Shown piece after piece: positions 10,401 to 21,153 of a stretch of 64,000 nucleotides of DNA. Source of the DNA: Onchidella celtica (lineage: Eukaryota > Mollusca > Gastropoda > Systellommatophora > Onchidiidae); NCBI GenBank assembly GCA_963931925.1, contig OZ007579.1:35728466-35792465 (forward strand), given 5' to 3'. A program made the translations under genes and the position numbers. Position 1 is the first letter of the stretch. Each line of letters starts with the position of its first letter. Below the pieces are notes generated by a model. The model made no database searches, was not told the DNA's origin, and saw only the letters and a list, made by a program, of their open reading frames with translations.

Positions 10401-12433
10401 TCTAAATGATCAAACAATTTATGGGCCTTAAATAATCACAACACTTTATGTTCGAAGGACAAGAGATCTTGGTTCAAATGATAGCCTACTCAAGCAATAC
10501 TCCAGCAATTATTGCCTTCACTGCATAATGGTGTTTTCCTGCACCGTTCAGTAAGTAATAAGATAAGATAAGAATCACATTGTATTATCCAATGAGGGAA
10601 ATTCTCTTTCACAGAGATAAGAATCACATTGTATTATCCAATGAGGGAAATTCTCTTCCACAGAGTGTTTAAGAGTACATACATAGAGCAAATCTTAGGC
10701 ATTATTACACAAACAGTACATGTATGTAACAACATTTTGACTTACTGCCAATTTTTGGCTGCGAACTCATTGAGATTCTCTGCAAAGTACACCATAATTA
10801 CTGAAATACAAAAAAACAACAAACAAACTGTTGATTAATTGGGTATTTCATCTGTGACCTACTGCCTTTGGTGCCACTTGCACAGCTATAGGTCGCCAAA
10901 ATACTTATATTTCATGCTACTTCCATATTAGAACATTATGAGAAAATTGCTTGCAAAGTTCTGTTGTTAAACTTCAGAAAAATGTTAGATCAGTGATTCT
11001 CAACATGGCTGATAGTGATATGCCCCCAGGGGGGTGATTTTGATTGGGGGAGGGGGGGGGGGGCAAAAACGAAGAAAAGGGTGATGGGCGCGACGATATC
11101 AGGGCAAATACAGGTAAGTCACTGACTTGTTCAAGGGGGATTACAGAAAATTTGGAGCCTAAGGGGGTGATTGCCTGAAAAACGTTGAGAAATTCTGTGT
11201 TAGATCAGCTTTTTAATACTTTAAAATCTACTCCCAGTCCCAAAGGTTACATACTTTCATGATTTTTGTAAGATTGGTAGAGCACTCTTACTTGTACCAT
11301 GAGTTTGAGTTTGGATAAAGCATGTAGACACACTAACAGTGACACCGTGCCAGAAAGAAGCAAGATGATAAACAGAATATCATAACAACAAAATGATAGG
11401 ATAGAAGGTGACCCCACCAGAAGTGCCCACAAACCATCAGCTTGTTATGCCATGGTATGGCCATCTCAATTTTTGTAAAAAGTGGAGTCAAAATAAAGCA
11501 GTACTGGATTGGCTGGTGGTCAGTCAGAATTTAGATAAGACAGCTCAAACTCAGGGAGTGTAGCAGTCTCACTCATGTAAAAGTTGCAACCTCATTCACC
11601 CATGGTGACAGTCTGACATAGTCTTACTGAAGTCTCCGGAAGACATTATTTCACTCTGAACTTTCAAACGGTGACATTCAATCACCAATACAGATTACAA
11701 CTTTCAACCTCAGATTTGCAATGCAAAATAGCATTCCACTACCTATTTCTTATTTAGTTTTTACATTATACATGTATCTTTCTTATGTGCTGACTTTAAC
11801 ATCAAAAATAAAAAGAAGAAGGAGATGAAATCTGGCTCTTGAATTCTTGGGTGTTAAAATTAAAGGAATACTCATCCTCTTCTTGGTTTAACGTTTAGTA
11901 AGAAAAAAAAGAGAGAAAGAGAGCGCTAGGGTGACAAAAAATTTGTTTCCGCCTTATTCAATTAAATTTACTCCTGAACAGATTTCTTTTACCAAGCAGA
12001 ACACAGCTTTGATTGCCCATTCTAATTTTTAAAAGTCAACAGACATTGAAAAAATCCTGGCATCTCAAACACGACTGACAGTAAACTCAGAAAATTTAGA
12101 TGCTTCTTTGTGCTTTCCTGACAACTGCTCAGATCAGGGGGTATATTAGTTTGAACTAGATGCAAGTAAGATTAAAGCACAGAAATGAATCTGTCTAAAA
12201 CTCAGAACACAGTAAATTCAACCACCCATTCTCCTTTTCACATTCCTATTTATTTGTAACTAGATCTAGGACCACGGATCAGAAAATGTTGATAAACTGT
12301 GTTACCAGTACTTACACAGGAGAACAAAGTGAACTGCCTGCAAATATTGACGATTCCGTGTCATGAATGTAACAAGGAGAGTCAAAAGGTGAAATGCTAA
12401 CAGACCAGCAAACCAGGGATCTGTCCAATCCAC
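7328..12433 (-). CDS. TMEM18: Transmembrane protein 18 (exons 2-5; first exon not found)
   Basis: Four minus-strand exons (12316-12433, 10746-10800, 8987-9080, 7328-7429) with GT/AG borders join in phase to 122 residues. From memory of the human protein the alignment is end to end: [11 protein letters not shown] for [28 protein letters not shown] for [36 protein letters not shown] for NWRLFSKYQYFDSRGMFIS, then a lysine/glutamate-rich basic tail. Three hydrophobic segments are visible (residues about 8-25, 36-55 and 74-95 of this part). TMEM18 is a small nuclear-envelope membrane protein with a basic C-terminal tail reported to bind DNA; its molecular role is unsettled. Human TMEM18 has 140 residues and the missing first exon would add about 20. 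The introns hold small repeats (10127-10356; 10566-10663; a family I copy near 11235-11440). No disabling change was seen, so the gene is probably active. Confidence 0.95.
8987..9080 (-). CDS. TMEM18: TMEM18 exon 4
   Basis: 94 bp. The acceptor ends TTCCACAG and the donor is GTGAGT. It completes the split glutamine, encodes [16 protein letters not shown] and the start of the third membrane segment, and ends in phase 0. Confidence 0.93.
9545..9830 (+). repeat. Dispersed repeat, family A copy 1
   Basis: It contains the family core ATTATTTCTTAC, GAGGCTTTGCTA and CTTTTCTTTTTGCCCAATTTT, followed by the tail ACAGTTTTTCTG and a segment with GTTAGGGAAGCATGGCC. Matching pieces occur at 35165, 48540, 51657, 58990 and 61620. 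The copy lies in the TMEM18 intron between exons 4 and 3. Confidence 0.8.
10127..10356. mobile_element. piggyBac-type MITE with TTAA target sites
   Basis: Perfect 15-bp inverted ends CTCATTCAGTGCCAA (10127-10141 and 10342-10356) are each bordered by TTAA (10123-10126 and 10357-10360). TTAA duplication is the hallmark of piggyBac-like elements. It is 230 bp, non-coding, and lies inside a TMEM18 intron. Confidence 0.85.
10566..10663. repeat. 49-bp tandem duplication
   Basis: Units 10566-10614 and 10615-10663 differ at one visible base (CTCTTTCAC against CTCTTCCAC). They lie in the TMEM18 intron between exons 4 and 3, about 80 bp from exon 3, and are probably a recent slippage or unequal-exchange event. 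Confidence 0.93.
10746..10800 (-). CDS. TMEM18: TMEM18 exon 3
   Basis: 55 bp. The acceptor is TTTTTTGTATTTCAG and the donor GTAAGTC. It begins by completing a leucine codon split with exon 2 and encodes [17 protein letters not shown] plus the first two bases of a glutamine codon. Confidence 0.93.
11235..11440 (-). repeat. Dispersed repeat, family I copy 1
   Basis: Read on the minus strand it matches five other copies in the window: a GGTTGGTGGGCGCTTCTGG-like start, then GTCTCCT, CATCTTGCTT, CTAGCAC-like sequence and GTGCTTTCTCCAAACTCAAC. It lies in a TMEM18 intron. The adjoining segment 11195-11290 is shared with 29880-29960. Confidence 0.75.
12316..12433 (-). CDS. TMEM18: TMEM18 exon 2
   Basis: 118 bp, entered in phase 0 after a pyrimidine-rich tract ending TTCTTGCAG and left in phase 1 at GTAAGTACT. 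It encodes the conserved DWT-D/E-PW motif and the first membrane segment. Confidence 0.93.
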
Positions 12434-12621
12434 CTGCAAGAACAACCACAGTAAAAACAAATGTATGTAAAGAGATCTGAATTTCTGATAACATTCAATC
12501 AATGAAGTGCTAATTCGCAGACATCTGAGAATAACATCCCGATCTTATTCGCAGATGGGGGAGATTCATGGTTTTCTGATGTCTACTGTGGAAAAGTTCT
12601 CCCGCATACCGCAGTCTGCGA

Positions 12622-12711
12622 TTGCGCAATGGCTAACATCGGCAGTTATCAGTAGGAGACTATGGGTCCAGTCTGCCCTGGGTTCAATCCCACACCGGAG
12701 CATTTTTTTTT
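12622..12711 (+). pseudogene. tRNA-like sequence with Pol III terminator
   Basis: An A-box-like TTGCGCAATGG, a perfect 5-bp stem AGACT/AGTCT around an 8-nt loop in the anticodon-arm position, and a B-box GGTTCAATCC precede a T-run at 12703-12711. The arms are not regular enough for a functional tRNA, so this is a tRNA pseudogene or a SINE head. Confidence 0.5.
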
Positions 12712-13287
12712 AACCTAGGATTGCTCATTTTTTTTCTATAAGGGTTTTGCAAAATTGATGTCGTGAGGAAATTGATCTATGTTACTGGTGTGATCCAGAT
12801 TACTTTATTCCTGTTCATTTTATTTATTCCTGTACACTGAACGGGGCAGAAATAAAAATGTAAATCAAACTTTAAACATGTAAATGATTTCTTTTAGTCA
12901 GTGTGAAGCGAACAGCTCATCTCTCTACATGGTAACCTGGATCTATTTGTCATGTTTTGTTTTATTACTTTTTTCGTTTGCATGGAAGTTTAATTCCTTT
13001 TTATTTGCTCTGTCTGACTTTCTCTGTGATTTCACACCCGACAAAATTGACTAATAATCCATCTAAAAACTTTTTTTTAAAATATGAAAAATCCAGCTAT
13101 TTCCCAGACACAATTTATTTCTCTGGAGCAAACAACGACGATCAGTGGGGGAAAACGCAGAAAAAAAAAAGTGACAAGAAAAACAAAAAACGTCAGATCT
13201 TGCAGAGTGATTTTGTACGCTATCCCATAGACAGCTCTCGCCATCAAAAATGTTTTGGTGAAAGTTTCATCGATGGCTCGACCAAAT

Positions 13288-13518
13288 GCCAGTTTACACT
13301 GAGAATGTTGTCACGTGACGCATAACCTTTCCGAAATCGGAATGAAATAGGAATGGTCCTATTCTAGTTTTTCAGGGGGAAATCGGAATGGAATTAGGAA
13401 AGGGTCGGATTCCTTTCCAATTTCGGAACAGTGTAAACACCACAGGGTTTCCGCTAGATTTCCTTTCCTTTCTTCTGTTCCTAAAACCTACCACTAGTTA
13501 GTACCAGTGTAAACAGGC
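13288..13518. mobile_element. Small TIR element (MITE N)
   Basis: Inverted ends GCCAGTTTACACTG (13288-13301) and the complement of GCCTGTTTACACTG (13505-13518) differ at one base. A third, internal copy of CAGTGTAAACA lies near 13425. The GGCCTGTTTACACTG end is of a kind common in PIF/Harbinger MITEs; no target duplication is clear. It is directly followed by MITE G copy 1. Confidence 0.6.
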
Positions 13519-13531
13519 CTTTAAGGATCTC

Positions 13532-13744
13532 GGAAGGACTTCCGAATGCGTTCCATAGCCCGAGTGAAAACAATACATAGCTACCCCGGCAGCTTTCCCT
13601 GATATGTCATTCTGTCTACTGCCCAGACGAACATCGGCCTATGGCCTCGATGATACAAACTGACTAGACCCTCACGTCGTTATATATCAGTCTGACAATG
13701 CCTATGTACTTGTCGAGTTATGGAACGCATTCGGAAGTCCTCCC
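13532..13744. mobile_element. MITE family G copy 1, 8-bp target duplication
   Basis: 213 bp bounded by GGAAGGACTTCCG and CGGAAGTCCTCCC, with inverted similarity extending about 30 bp inward. The exact 8-bp duplication AGGATCTC lies at 13524-13531 and 13745-13752. An 8-bp duplication fits hAT-like elements. It shares an internal stretch (GATACAAACTGACTAGACCC) with copy 2. Confidence 0.85.
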
Positions 13745-14537
13745 AGGATCTCTTCCTAAATAAAAATCACAAATCAAACATCCATCTCACCATCTGCGAA
13801 GAAGTGTGGCCTTCAATCAATACAAAACATCACAAGCCTAAGTTAGCCTAGATCGACTTCTAAATCGTCCATATCACTAAGACACTATCATCAGGTATAA
13901 ACATGCCAAACATTTACCAGTTTCCCCCATTCCATTATTGTGTACAATTATTACTGTATCTTTGATCAATGACCCCACATGATACATACTTACAGAGTAG
14001 GCTAACTGCAGTAAAAGAGAAAGAATTGATGTGTGCAATTATTAGGCTTACTCGTTACTCTGTAGTGTATCTTTGATCCCACACAATACATAGATCTAGG
14101 ACTTGGGATCCAGTCCATATCTAATAAGTATGAGATTGCACCTGGTCCTTAGTCTAGATCTGGTAGCAGACCTGCCCCTCTCAAGTGTTGTCAATTCAAA
14201 CTGCCGGTTTCTACAATTTCAAACCGCAAGCACTAGACTATTTTGATTTACAGTGATGCAGTCTTTCAGTTACTAGATCTAGATCTATACCGTACCGTTT
14301 CTAAAAAGGTCCAGATTCCAGTAATCTGTGTGGTTTTAATTGGTTCCATCTTCTTTAGTTTACGGTCTCCTAAAGGAAATTTTAAGCCATTCATTCAGTG
14401 TTCTCCGTCCCCTCGAACTTCATAGTGCGTTCCGTTTCAGAACTTTCTTCTCCACGTAGGCCTAACAGGAAGTACTAATTTTTACAGGTCAAACTACTCT
14501 TATGGACAAACAAATTACTTCAACCATTTCTTCATAG

Positions 14538-14608
14538 GCATCGGTGGTCTAGTGGTAGAATACTCGCCTGCCACGCGGGTGACCCGGGTTCGATTCCCGG
14601 CCGATGCA
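14538..14608 (+). tRNA. tRNA-Gly (anticodon GCC)
   Basis: A 71-nt cloverleaf: acceptor GCATCGG pairs with CCGATGC, the discriminator is A, the A-box is TGGTCTAGTGG, the anticodon loop is CTGCCAC with anticodon GCC, and the B-box is GGTTCGATTCC. It closely matches the animal tRNA-Gly(GCC) consensus. No CCA is encoded, as expected in eukaryotes, and a T-run follows. It has no similarity to the dispersed SINE heads and looks functional. Confidence 0.97.
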
Positions 14609-14611
14609 TAA

Positions 14612-14619
14612 TTTTTTTT
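14612..14619 (+). terminator. Pol III terminator of the tRNA-Gly gene
   Basis: Eight consecutive T residues starting four bases after the tRNA 3' end. Confidence 0.9.
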
Positions 14620-14952
14620 ATTTCATCACTCTGTTTCACCATGATCTTGTGATTTTTTCCAGCAGCTGTCACCGACACAGTGTCTTAAAATAACTAGACA
14701 GTCTCACAATACTGTCTACTGGAGATTTACAAAAGAATTTGAAAAATGTACCGGAACAGACATGATTCAGTTCAGAGTATTATTCTCACTCAGCCAAATA
14801 TTTTGATGCCTGCGCAATGACTTGCTCTTTTAGAGTACAGAAACAATGTTGTCACAGTCTTTAGGATTAGGCCTAGTTTTCTTGCTTACCATCAAATAAT
14901 TTTCGGCTAGGCATATTATAAGTGTATGTAATTTAACGGATGATTTTTTCCT

Positions 14953-15790
14953 TCTTTTTTCTTTGGAAAATAAAGTAATTTGTAGGCCCTATATTTAACA
15001 TCTATCAGTTTCTTATATTTAGATTTTTTTCTTGCATATTAAAAATGCAGTTATAGAAGTGAAAAAATGGGACTGTCTCTCAGCGTGAAAAAGACAATGT
15101 ATGGTAGTCTCCAAAAAAACAATCAATCCGAAATGTAATCTGGTCAGCAAAGGAGAATAAATGAAACAAGTTACAAAATTCAAATATCTAAGCTATTTGA
15201 TAAAATGACAGGAGCACAAGTGAAATAAGGAAAAGAACAATAATGGCCAAAGATAAAATATTCCGAACAATGAGACCAATATTAATGAACAGAAATCAAG
15301 ACCACCAAAATCAGAGTCTTGAAAACGTATGTGTGGTCAGTGCTTTTATACGGATGTGAATGTTGGACAATGAACAAAGAAATACAGATGAAACTAGAAG
15401 AAGGAGAGATGTGGTTTATTAGAAGAATATTGAGAATATCATGGACGGAGAAAAAATCAAATGAGCCAGTACCGGGAGACTCATCTGAAAAGATCATTAA
15501 TTAAAACAATAAGACAGAGGCAACTGAAATTTCTAGGACACATATCTGTCGCCTCAGGAGCCTCGAACATCTAGCAGTCACAGGGAAGATCCAAGCAGGG
15601 GTAGACAGAGAAAAACTTCCACTGAAAGTCTTAATTCATGGACAACAAACAAACGTCACAACAACTCCTTCTTGAGGTTGGCTGATGTCAGATCTGAGTG
15701 GAGAGCCATGATCGCCAGTCTGTTCCAGACAGGGTGATGAAATTTTACATTAATTTTTTTCGGTCTTTTTTCTTTGGAAAATAAAGTAAT
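14953..15790 (+). mobile_element. Decayed LINE 3' fragment between long direct repeats
   Basis: About 15040-15740 reads, with many stops, like the C-terminal part of an RTE-type or related LINE reverse transcriptase. The best stretch (15319-15500) gives TYVWSVLLYGCECWTMNKE, then WFIRRILRISWTEKK, and further frames continue with RQRQLKFLGHI. The catalytic core is missing. An exact 27-bp direct repeat (14953-14979 and 15764-15790), embedded in about 75 bp of weaker similarity, borders the fragment. It may be an unusually long target duplication or duplicated flank. Confidence 0.75.
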
Positions 15791-17594
15791 CTGCATATTT
15801 ATCATCCGTCAATCTATTATATTATTTAGCTCACATTTTATTATCTTTCTGTCAGTGCTAGCGGATTATACTATTATGCCAATTCAATAAATTACCTTAC
15901 AACGTAATCAGACAACACCAGATTCCGTAAAGCGGAGTCTATTGTGCCGGCCTAACTTTAATTCTTTTTCGTCAACTTTTTCTTTTCTTTTACTGGAGCA
16001 ATAACAATGATAGATTTGGGGAGGGGGTGGATAATTTAACGAACCGTTTTCTCACTACAGTAAAAGCCACAACAACCTGCAGATTATTTATTTTCTTTTC
16101 ATTCAGCGGCCCATAGCCGAGTACCCGCATTATATATTGCATTGTATCTTGAACCAGATCCTTTTGTAATTTCTGGGAAGAGTCTCATTTATTTTGTGAA
16201 ATCTGAGATGAGTTCTTTTGTTTCTCGGGGGCCTCAGCATGGTGCTGTTGGCCCCCTGGAATTTAGTGAAATCTTTCTGTTCCACTCACTTACATACATG
16301 CGCCCATACTCTCGCGCAAAGTGATTCATAAATGCCAGATTGGACAAGATTGGTATATTTTCACAACAAAAGAGATTGCTATCTTCTTGAAATATAAAAT
16401 ACATATTCTTGGTGAAGGTTTTGTATTTTTACATAAATATTGGTGTTGTGATGTTTAGTTCTTGATGCTATTAACATTCCACCAACGTAGCATTTCATTG
16501 CTATTTTTCTTGTCTGTATTAGATTGCAATAGCGATATCTTCAAAAGCACCTGGCTAAATTTGCGAAATCGAGGCTACACATTTCAAGATGGCAGATGCC
16601 GTACAGTCGCTGTGCGATGAGAGACATTATTACAGGAATTACTTCTATGTGTATAGTTGATTCTAAGACAGCAAAGGCAAGACTTTTCAGGTATGTTAAT
16701 CTTAAGTTTAGTCATAATTTCCAGTGGTCTTTGTCAGAAATTTTAATTTGATCATGCAAAAACGAAAAAGTAAGACTCCGTTGCTTAGCGTTTTTCATTC
16801 ACTTTCTTCATTCATTGGGACCCATGGAATCATGTCATTGGAATTTAGCACTAATAGCACATCCATGACTTTTCGGTGATATCGGATGATTAGTTTTCGT
16901 AGGTCTTGAACGGACTGGATTCAGTCTATCGGGGACGGTTGCTGAGAAGATTAATGAAAACTTGAGACTAAAAAAAAAAAAAAGTAGTCTAGTTTGTTAT
17001 TATACATTAAAAAAAATTTAATGTTGGCATTGTTGGATGGCCACAGAGGAAGAATGGGAATCGTGCCCTCCTATGCTATACCCGCGGCTCCCATCCATGT
17101 TTTGTCATGTTTTACGAAAATTAATATTAAAAATCTTTTTTGGTTTATTGATAATGATATCCAAAGTATCATTTGTTGCCGTTTTGACGTCTGGGACCAC
17201 ATTACCACATGAAGAAACGAGTGAAAATTAGTCCATGGAGATCTAGATCTAGATCTAGAAGTGCTGATCACACTAACTAACAATGCAGCTGCCCATATTA
17301 CGTATGACGGGGGCGGAGGGGTGGGGTGTTGCTGGGCGTTGATGCAGCTTTTGGAATTATTTTTTCTGATTAAATCGAAGACTTAAACAGTGATTTACAA
17401 CACAGAGCCCCTGATTATCCTTGTTTTACTTTAGCTAATGGGAGAGAGAAGGGAGACACATGTATCTCATATTAATCTGAGTTGAACCTCAAAATGTTTA
17501 TTAGATCTAGATCTAGATCTAGAATCTATGTGATCTTTAGTAAGCAACAGAATTTCTGATTGGGCTGCCCGTGTTTTCTGTGTGTGTGTCTAGC
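15791..17594. other. No gene recognised
   Basis: A plus-strand ATG in good context at about 16590 opens only 23 codons. A (GATCTA)n block lies near 17243-17262. Nothing else could be supported. Confidence 0.4.
17243..17522. repeat. Self-complementary AGATCT microsatellites
   Basis: Runs of the palindromic hexamer AGATCT occur at about 17238-17260 and 17503-17522, with shorter traces near 14276-14287 and 42004-42017. Confidence 0.8.
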
Positions 17595-17818
17595 GGAAGG
17601 TCTTCCGCCCGTCCGCGCCAGTCAAGAAAACACAACTACCCCAGCCCCTTTTCGCCTGATTAGTCAATCTGACTACCGCCCATTGATACAAACTGACTAG
17701 ACCCTCACGCCCCCAGGTCCATCTGACCATTCCAATGCAGGTTGTTTAAGCTTATAGCTTAATCATACTATGTTTGTTAACCTTTTGGTAAGTGGCGCGG
17801 ACAGGGAGAAGACCTCCC
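17595..17818. mobile_element. MITE family G copy 2
   Basis: 224 bp with ends GGAAGGTCTTCCGCCC and the complement of GGGAGGTCTTCTCCC. The inverted similarity includes GTCCGCGCCA. The 8-bp flanks TGTCTAGC (17587-17594) and AATCTAGC (17819-17826) match at six positions, an aged 8-bp target duplication. Confidence 0.8.
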
Positions 17819-17826
17819 AATCTAGC

Positions 17827-20435
17827 AATAACATGAGTTTGACATAACATTAATCGGCTAACTGTTTGGTTAAATTTACAAGACTTGATTATAATTATTC
17901 TCTTGATTTGGTCAGAGTATTATTTCCACTGACTGTATTGTAAACTTGAACTCTCTAATGATTTGATTACCAAAAGCGAGTCTTTTAGAGGCTACTTAAA
18001 CTAATTGGTTGGACGGCAACCTCAGGGAAAAAAGGTTGAAAAGTTTTTCATGTCAAATAGACTAATCATTTTCATTTTGTGCTGCTTAATTTGCAGTCAC
18101 ATAATTTTATAGTGAATGTGATAATTTAGACGTCAAAGCTTTTAGTTTTGCCATTTCCATCGTATATATGACTATGAGAATATGGATTTCTAAATTGCAA
18201 CAATTGTCTACAATTTGTAGTAAACTCAATCGTCATCACTAGTGTATGACTATGAGCAGCATGATTATTCTCAGGTTGTTAAGGGGGGGGGGGGGGGGCT
18301 GGTCCTGAAATCGAAATTAGGCTTCAAAATATCACAATTTTGTACTTTTCGGTTAGTTTATCCATTTAGGAACACTATTTTACTAACCAAATGTCAATTT
18401 TGAATGTTTATAACCCTGAAATATGCCTTTTAGTGAGGTGGGGGGTCAAGAAAAAGGCACAAGAATCATGCCATTGGGCCGCAAAATTAGCCCTAAATAA
18501 CATCTTAGTGTCACTATCAAAACCCCTACTCCTCCGTACACATCTGTCATAAGCCTTTGGTAGTCTGGAAATCATTGTTGAGGCCCAGCACACCAGTAAT
18601 GATGACTTTAGCCACCTGTAACACGTTTCAATAACATTTTTATTGAAAAAAAACGTTCAAATGCGATTTTCTCGAAATTGCACTTTTGATCAGTCATTTG
18701 AGAACCAGTTTTTTTTATCTATTGACCAATTGGTATTGAATTTGGCTAACAACATGTTGGAACAAATAAAAAAATTCATACAGAAGGAAATTTAACTTTT
18801 CGTTTTTTTTTTTTGGTTGATTTTTTTTTGTGTATAGAAAACATGGAATTTTCAAAAATTTATAACAAAAGATCTGTCAGAGATATCGAAATTCCTTTCT
18901 GTATAATGTTTTTAATTGGATTGAATAAGACACTAAGAGAAGTTTCAAATAAATCCAGTAAAATTTGGCGAAGCCTATCTATATTGAATTTGGTACTTTT
19001 TGGGGACTCAAAATCCAAGGTGGCGGCCTTCCATGTCAATCATATGAGGAACAAATTTGTTTACATTTTAAATTTTTTCTTCTGCTAATTCAGACATCCT
19101 GAATTCGATTATAATAGTTGAAATTGTCTATTTCTCATAATAACAAAAATCGCTTTCATAGATTTGGGTTAAGCAGTATGAAATTTGCTGAAAATCTACA
19201 GAGAAATCAATTCATGCGTCGTTTTCGTATGATTTGTATCAAGAGTAATGGTCTCTTAGTGCCAGATTGTTTTAATTTAAATAGTAAACAACTCAAGGTA
19301 GAGAAAATCAAAAAAAATATCGTTACTTTCCCCACATCAGTAATATTTCAGTATTGTCTGCCAAGTTGATTAATATTTTAATGATCGTTGCTTTGATTCA
19401 TCCATGCTCCTGGCCCTACCCTGTAAGTTTCGAAACCATGGTATCCAGGCAGACAAGTTTTTTATTTTGCTGTATAATTAAAATTAGTCATTTTTGTGGA
19501 CACAACCTGAAATGTTATCTTGGGAGTTCTTTGCATGAATGAGAAGAGTTTACATTGTATCCCTATTTATAGAGACCCTTTCACTGTTATGTTTGTCTTG
19601 AATCATACTTTGGGCTAGTTTTGTGGTGCAAAACAGATAACTCCATGGATTTGACTCTTGAGGGGGAGGGGGAATGTTGTCTGTTTCCCAGTAGTACACA
19701 GTACATTATTATCCATGCTGAGTACTGCCTTCATCATGCATTAAAAGACTAAGACAGTTTCAGTTTCAGTAATAAAATATTATCATGGGTGTGGTATTAT
19801 TTTAAAGTCGTGGCAAAGAACAGAGTGAACACAAGTTACTCATTTAAAAAAAAAAAAAAATGATGTAATGTTTGAGATTCACAGAACAGGGCAGCTTTGT
19901 TGTCTTTGTCAGGCTTTCAACTTGTTTTTCCTGCATGAACATGATCAGCTTTGCATTTCAACTTGATTTAGCAGCTCCGACACATGTTTGCCGACCAGCT
20001 CAGTTTAAGTAGTCAACAAACATTGAAAGGCTGTCCACAATGCAACCAGCCCCAGTATTTTAAGTTCAGACAAGAGTCCCATTTGTTTTGGGTGCAAGCT
20101 GGGCAGTGAAAAGAATTTGAATTCCGGATTGTTTAAATTAGAATCGTCAGGTTTGAGCGCTGGCATTTGTTTCTGTGGAACTCTAAGTTTCATACTGTTA
20201 ACTGTATTGTGATTTAGTCATTATTACATTAATGGTGACAGTAAAGTGTCATTACATTACCATAACTGTCGTATGTAGAGGTATTATCTTGGAGTATTAT
20301 GGGCCATTTTGATACAGTACCAGGGTATGTTTTCAGTATTATATAATGTGAGCAGGTGCATGGTGAAAGTACATTCATGGATATGTCCCTTACTTTTCGC
20401 CAAGCTCCTGTCATGAAGATCTATTATAGCACTTA
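17827..20435. other. No gene recognised; AT-rich
   Basis: Two plus-strand frames (18813-19088, 19118-19369) are open for 80-90 codons but have the composition of AT-rich noise and no recognised domain. G-, T- and A-runs lie at 18285, 18805 and 19845. Confidence 0.4.
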
Positions 20436-20440
20436 TGCCA

Positions 20441-21045
20441 TGTAGCATCTGCGGGCTACCCCTTGCCCTCCCCCGGTTTTGTTGTTGTGCTGGTGGCTGA
20501 GCATGTGTCCACTACTTTTTTCATTTTATTGTTGACTGTACTCCGTGACCTGACCTTCTTTTCTAGTGAGTAGTTTTTTTCCTCGCTCGCTTGTTGTCAG
20601 GTGTTTTGACTCGTTCAGTAAATATTATTATGTTCCCGAATGTTCGATAACGTTGTGGAAACGAATGTTTACGCCAGATTTGGCCTTGGGTGATGTAACC
20701 TGATGACGTATTGATGCGTGATTGGTTAGTTTGTGCGAGGGCAAAGGTAACGTTTATTTCGGGAACTTTCTATAGAAATGTTTATATATATAGACCTGTG
20801 TGAGTGGTTGGGGGGTGAGTAAGTGAGTTTCCTTTTGTGTGGCGTAGATATTTAGTTTCGCTGGCGTCTTCCTAGTAATTTATTGTTCACTATACAGTTA
20901 TTAAACTTTAGTATTATTTAATCTATCGTCGGATCTCGTGTTTATTTATTTTACAGCTGTAATAGTTTCGTTTTCTAAAGGGTTGTAGTTAGATCAACTA
21001 ACTCCCCCCCTACTATAACGTGCTAGAACAACCTCAGCTGTTACA
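20441..21045 (+). repeat. 5' LTR
   Basis: 605 bp, TG...CA, identical by eye to the 3' copy. A TATATATAT stretch near 20785 could serve as TATA box and ATTAAACTTT near 20897 may be related to RNA processing; neither is proven. Confidence 0.95.
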
Positions 21046-21048
21046 TAT

Positions 21049-21066
21049 TGGGGGCTCGTCCGGGAT
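21049..21066 (+). other. Primer binding site, tRNA-Pro type
   Basis: The 18 bases TGGGGGCTCGTCCGGGAT, three bases past the LTR, equal the well-known tRNA-Pro primer site of murine leukaemia virus. It is complementary to the conserved 3' end of tRNA-Pro. Confidence 0.9.
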
Positions 21067-21153
21067 CCGACCATATACGAACGGACCAGATCTAAATTAC
21101 TAGATTTATTTACATAGTTTACAGTAGAATATCATCGACAAGCTATCTACAAC

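Noticed and set aside
12786-12818. MNRNKVIWITP as TMEM18 exon 1
   Set aside because: In phase and close to exon 2, but the donor GTAACA is weak and the residues do not resemble known N-termini; one of several chance candidates.
13918-13935. MEWGKL as TMEM18 exon 1 (ATG to a GTAAATG donor, phase 0)
   Set aside because: Only six codons, whereas about 20 are expected; the match is to splice phase only.
14888-14918. MPSRKLFD exon with a strong GTAAGC donor on the minus strand
   Set aside because: It ends in phase 1, incompatible with TMEM18 exon 2, which begins in phase 0.
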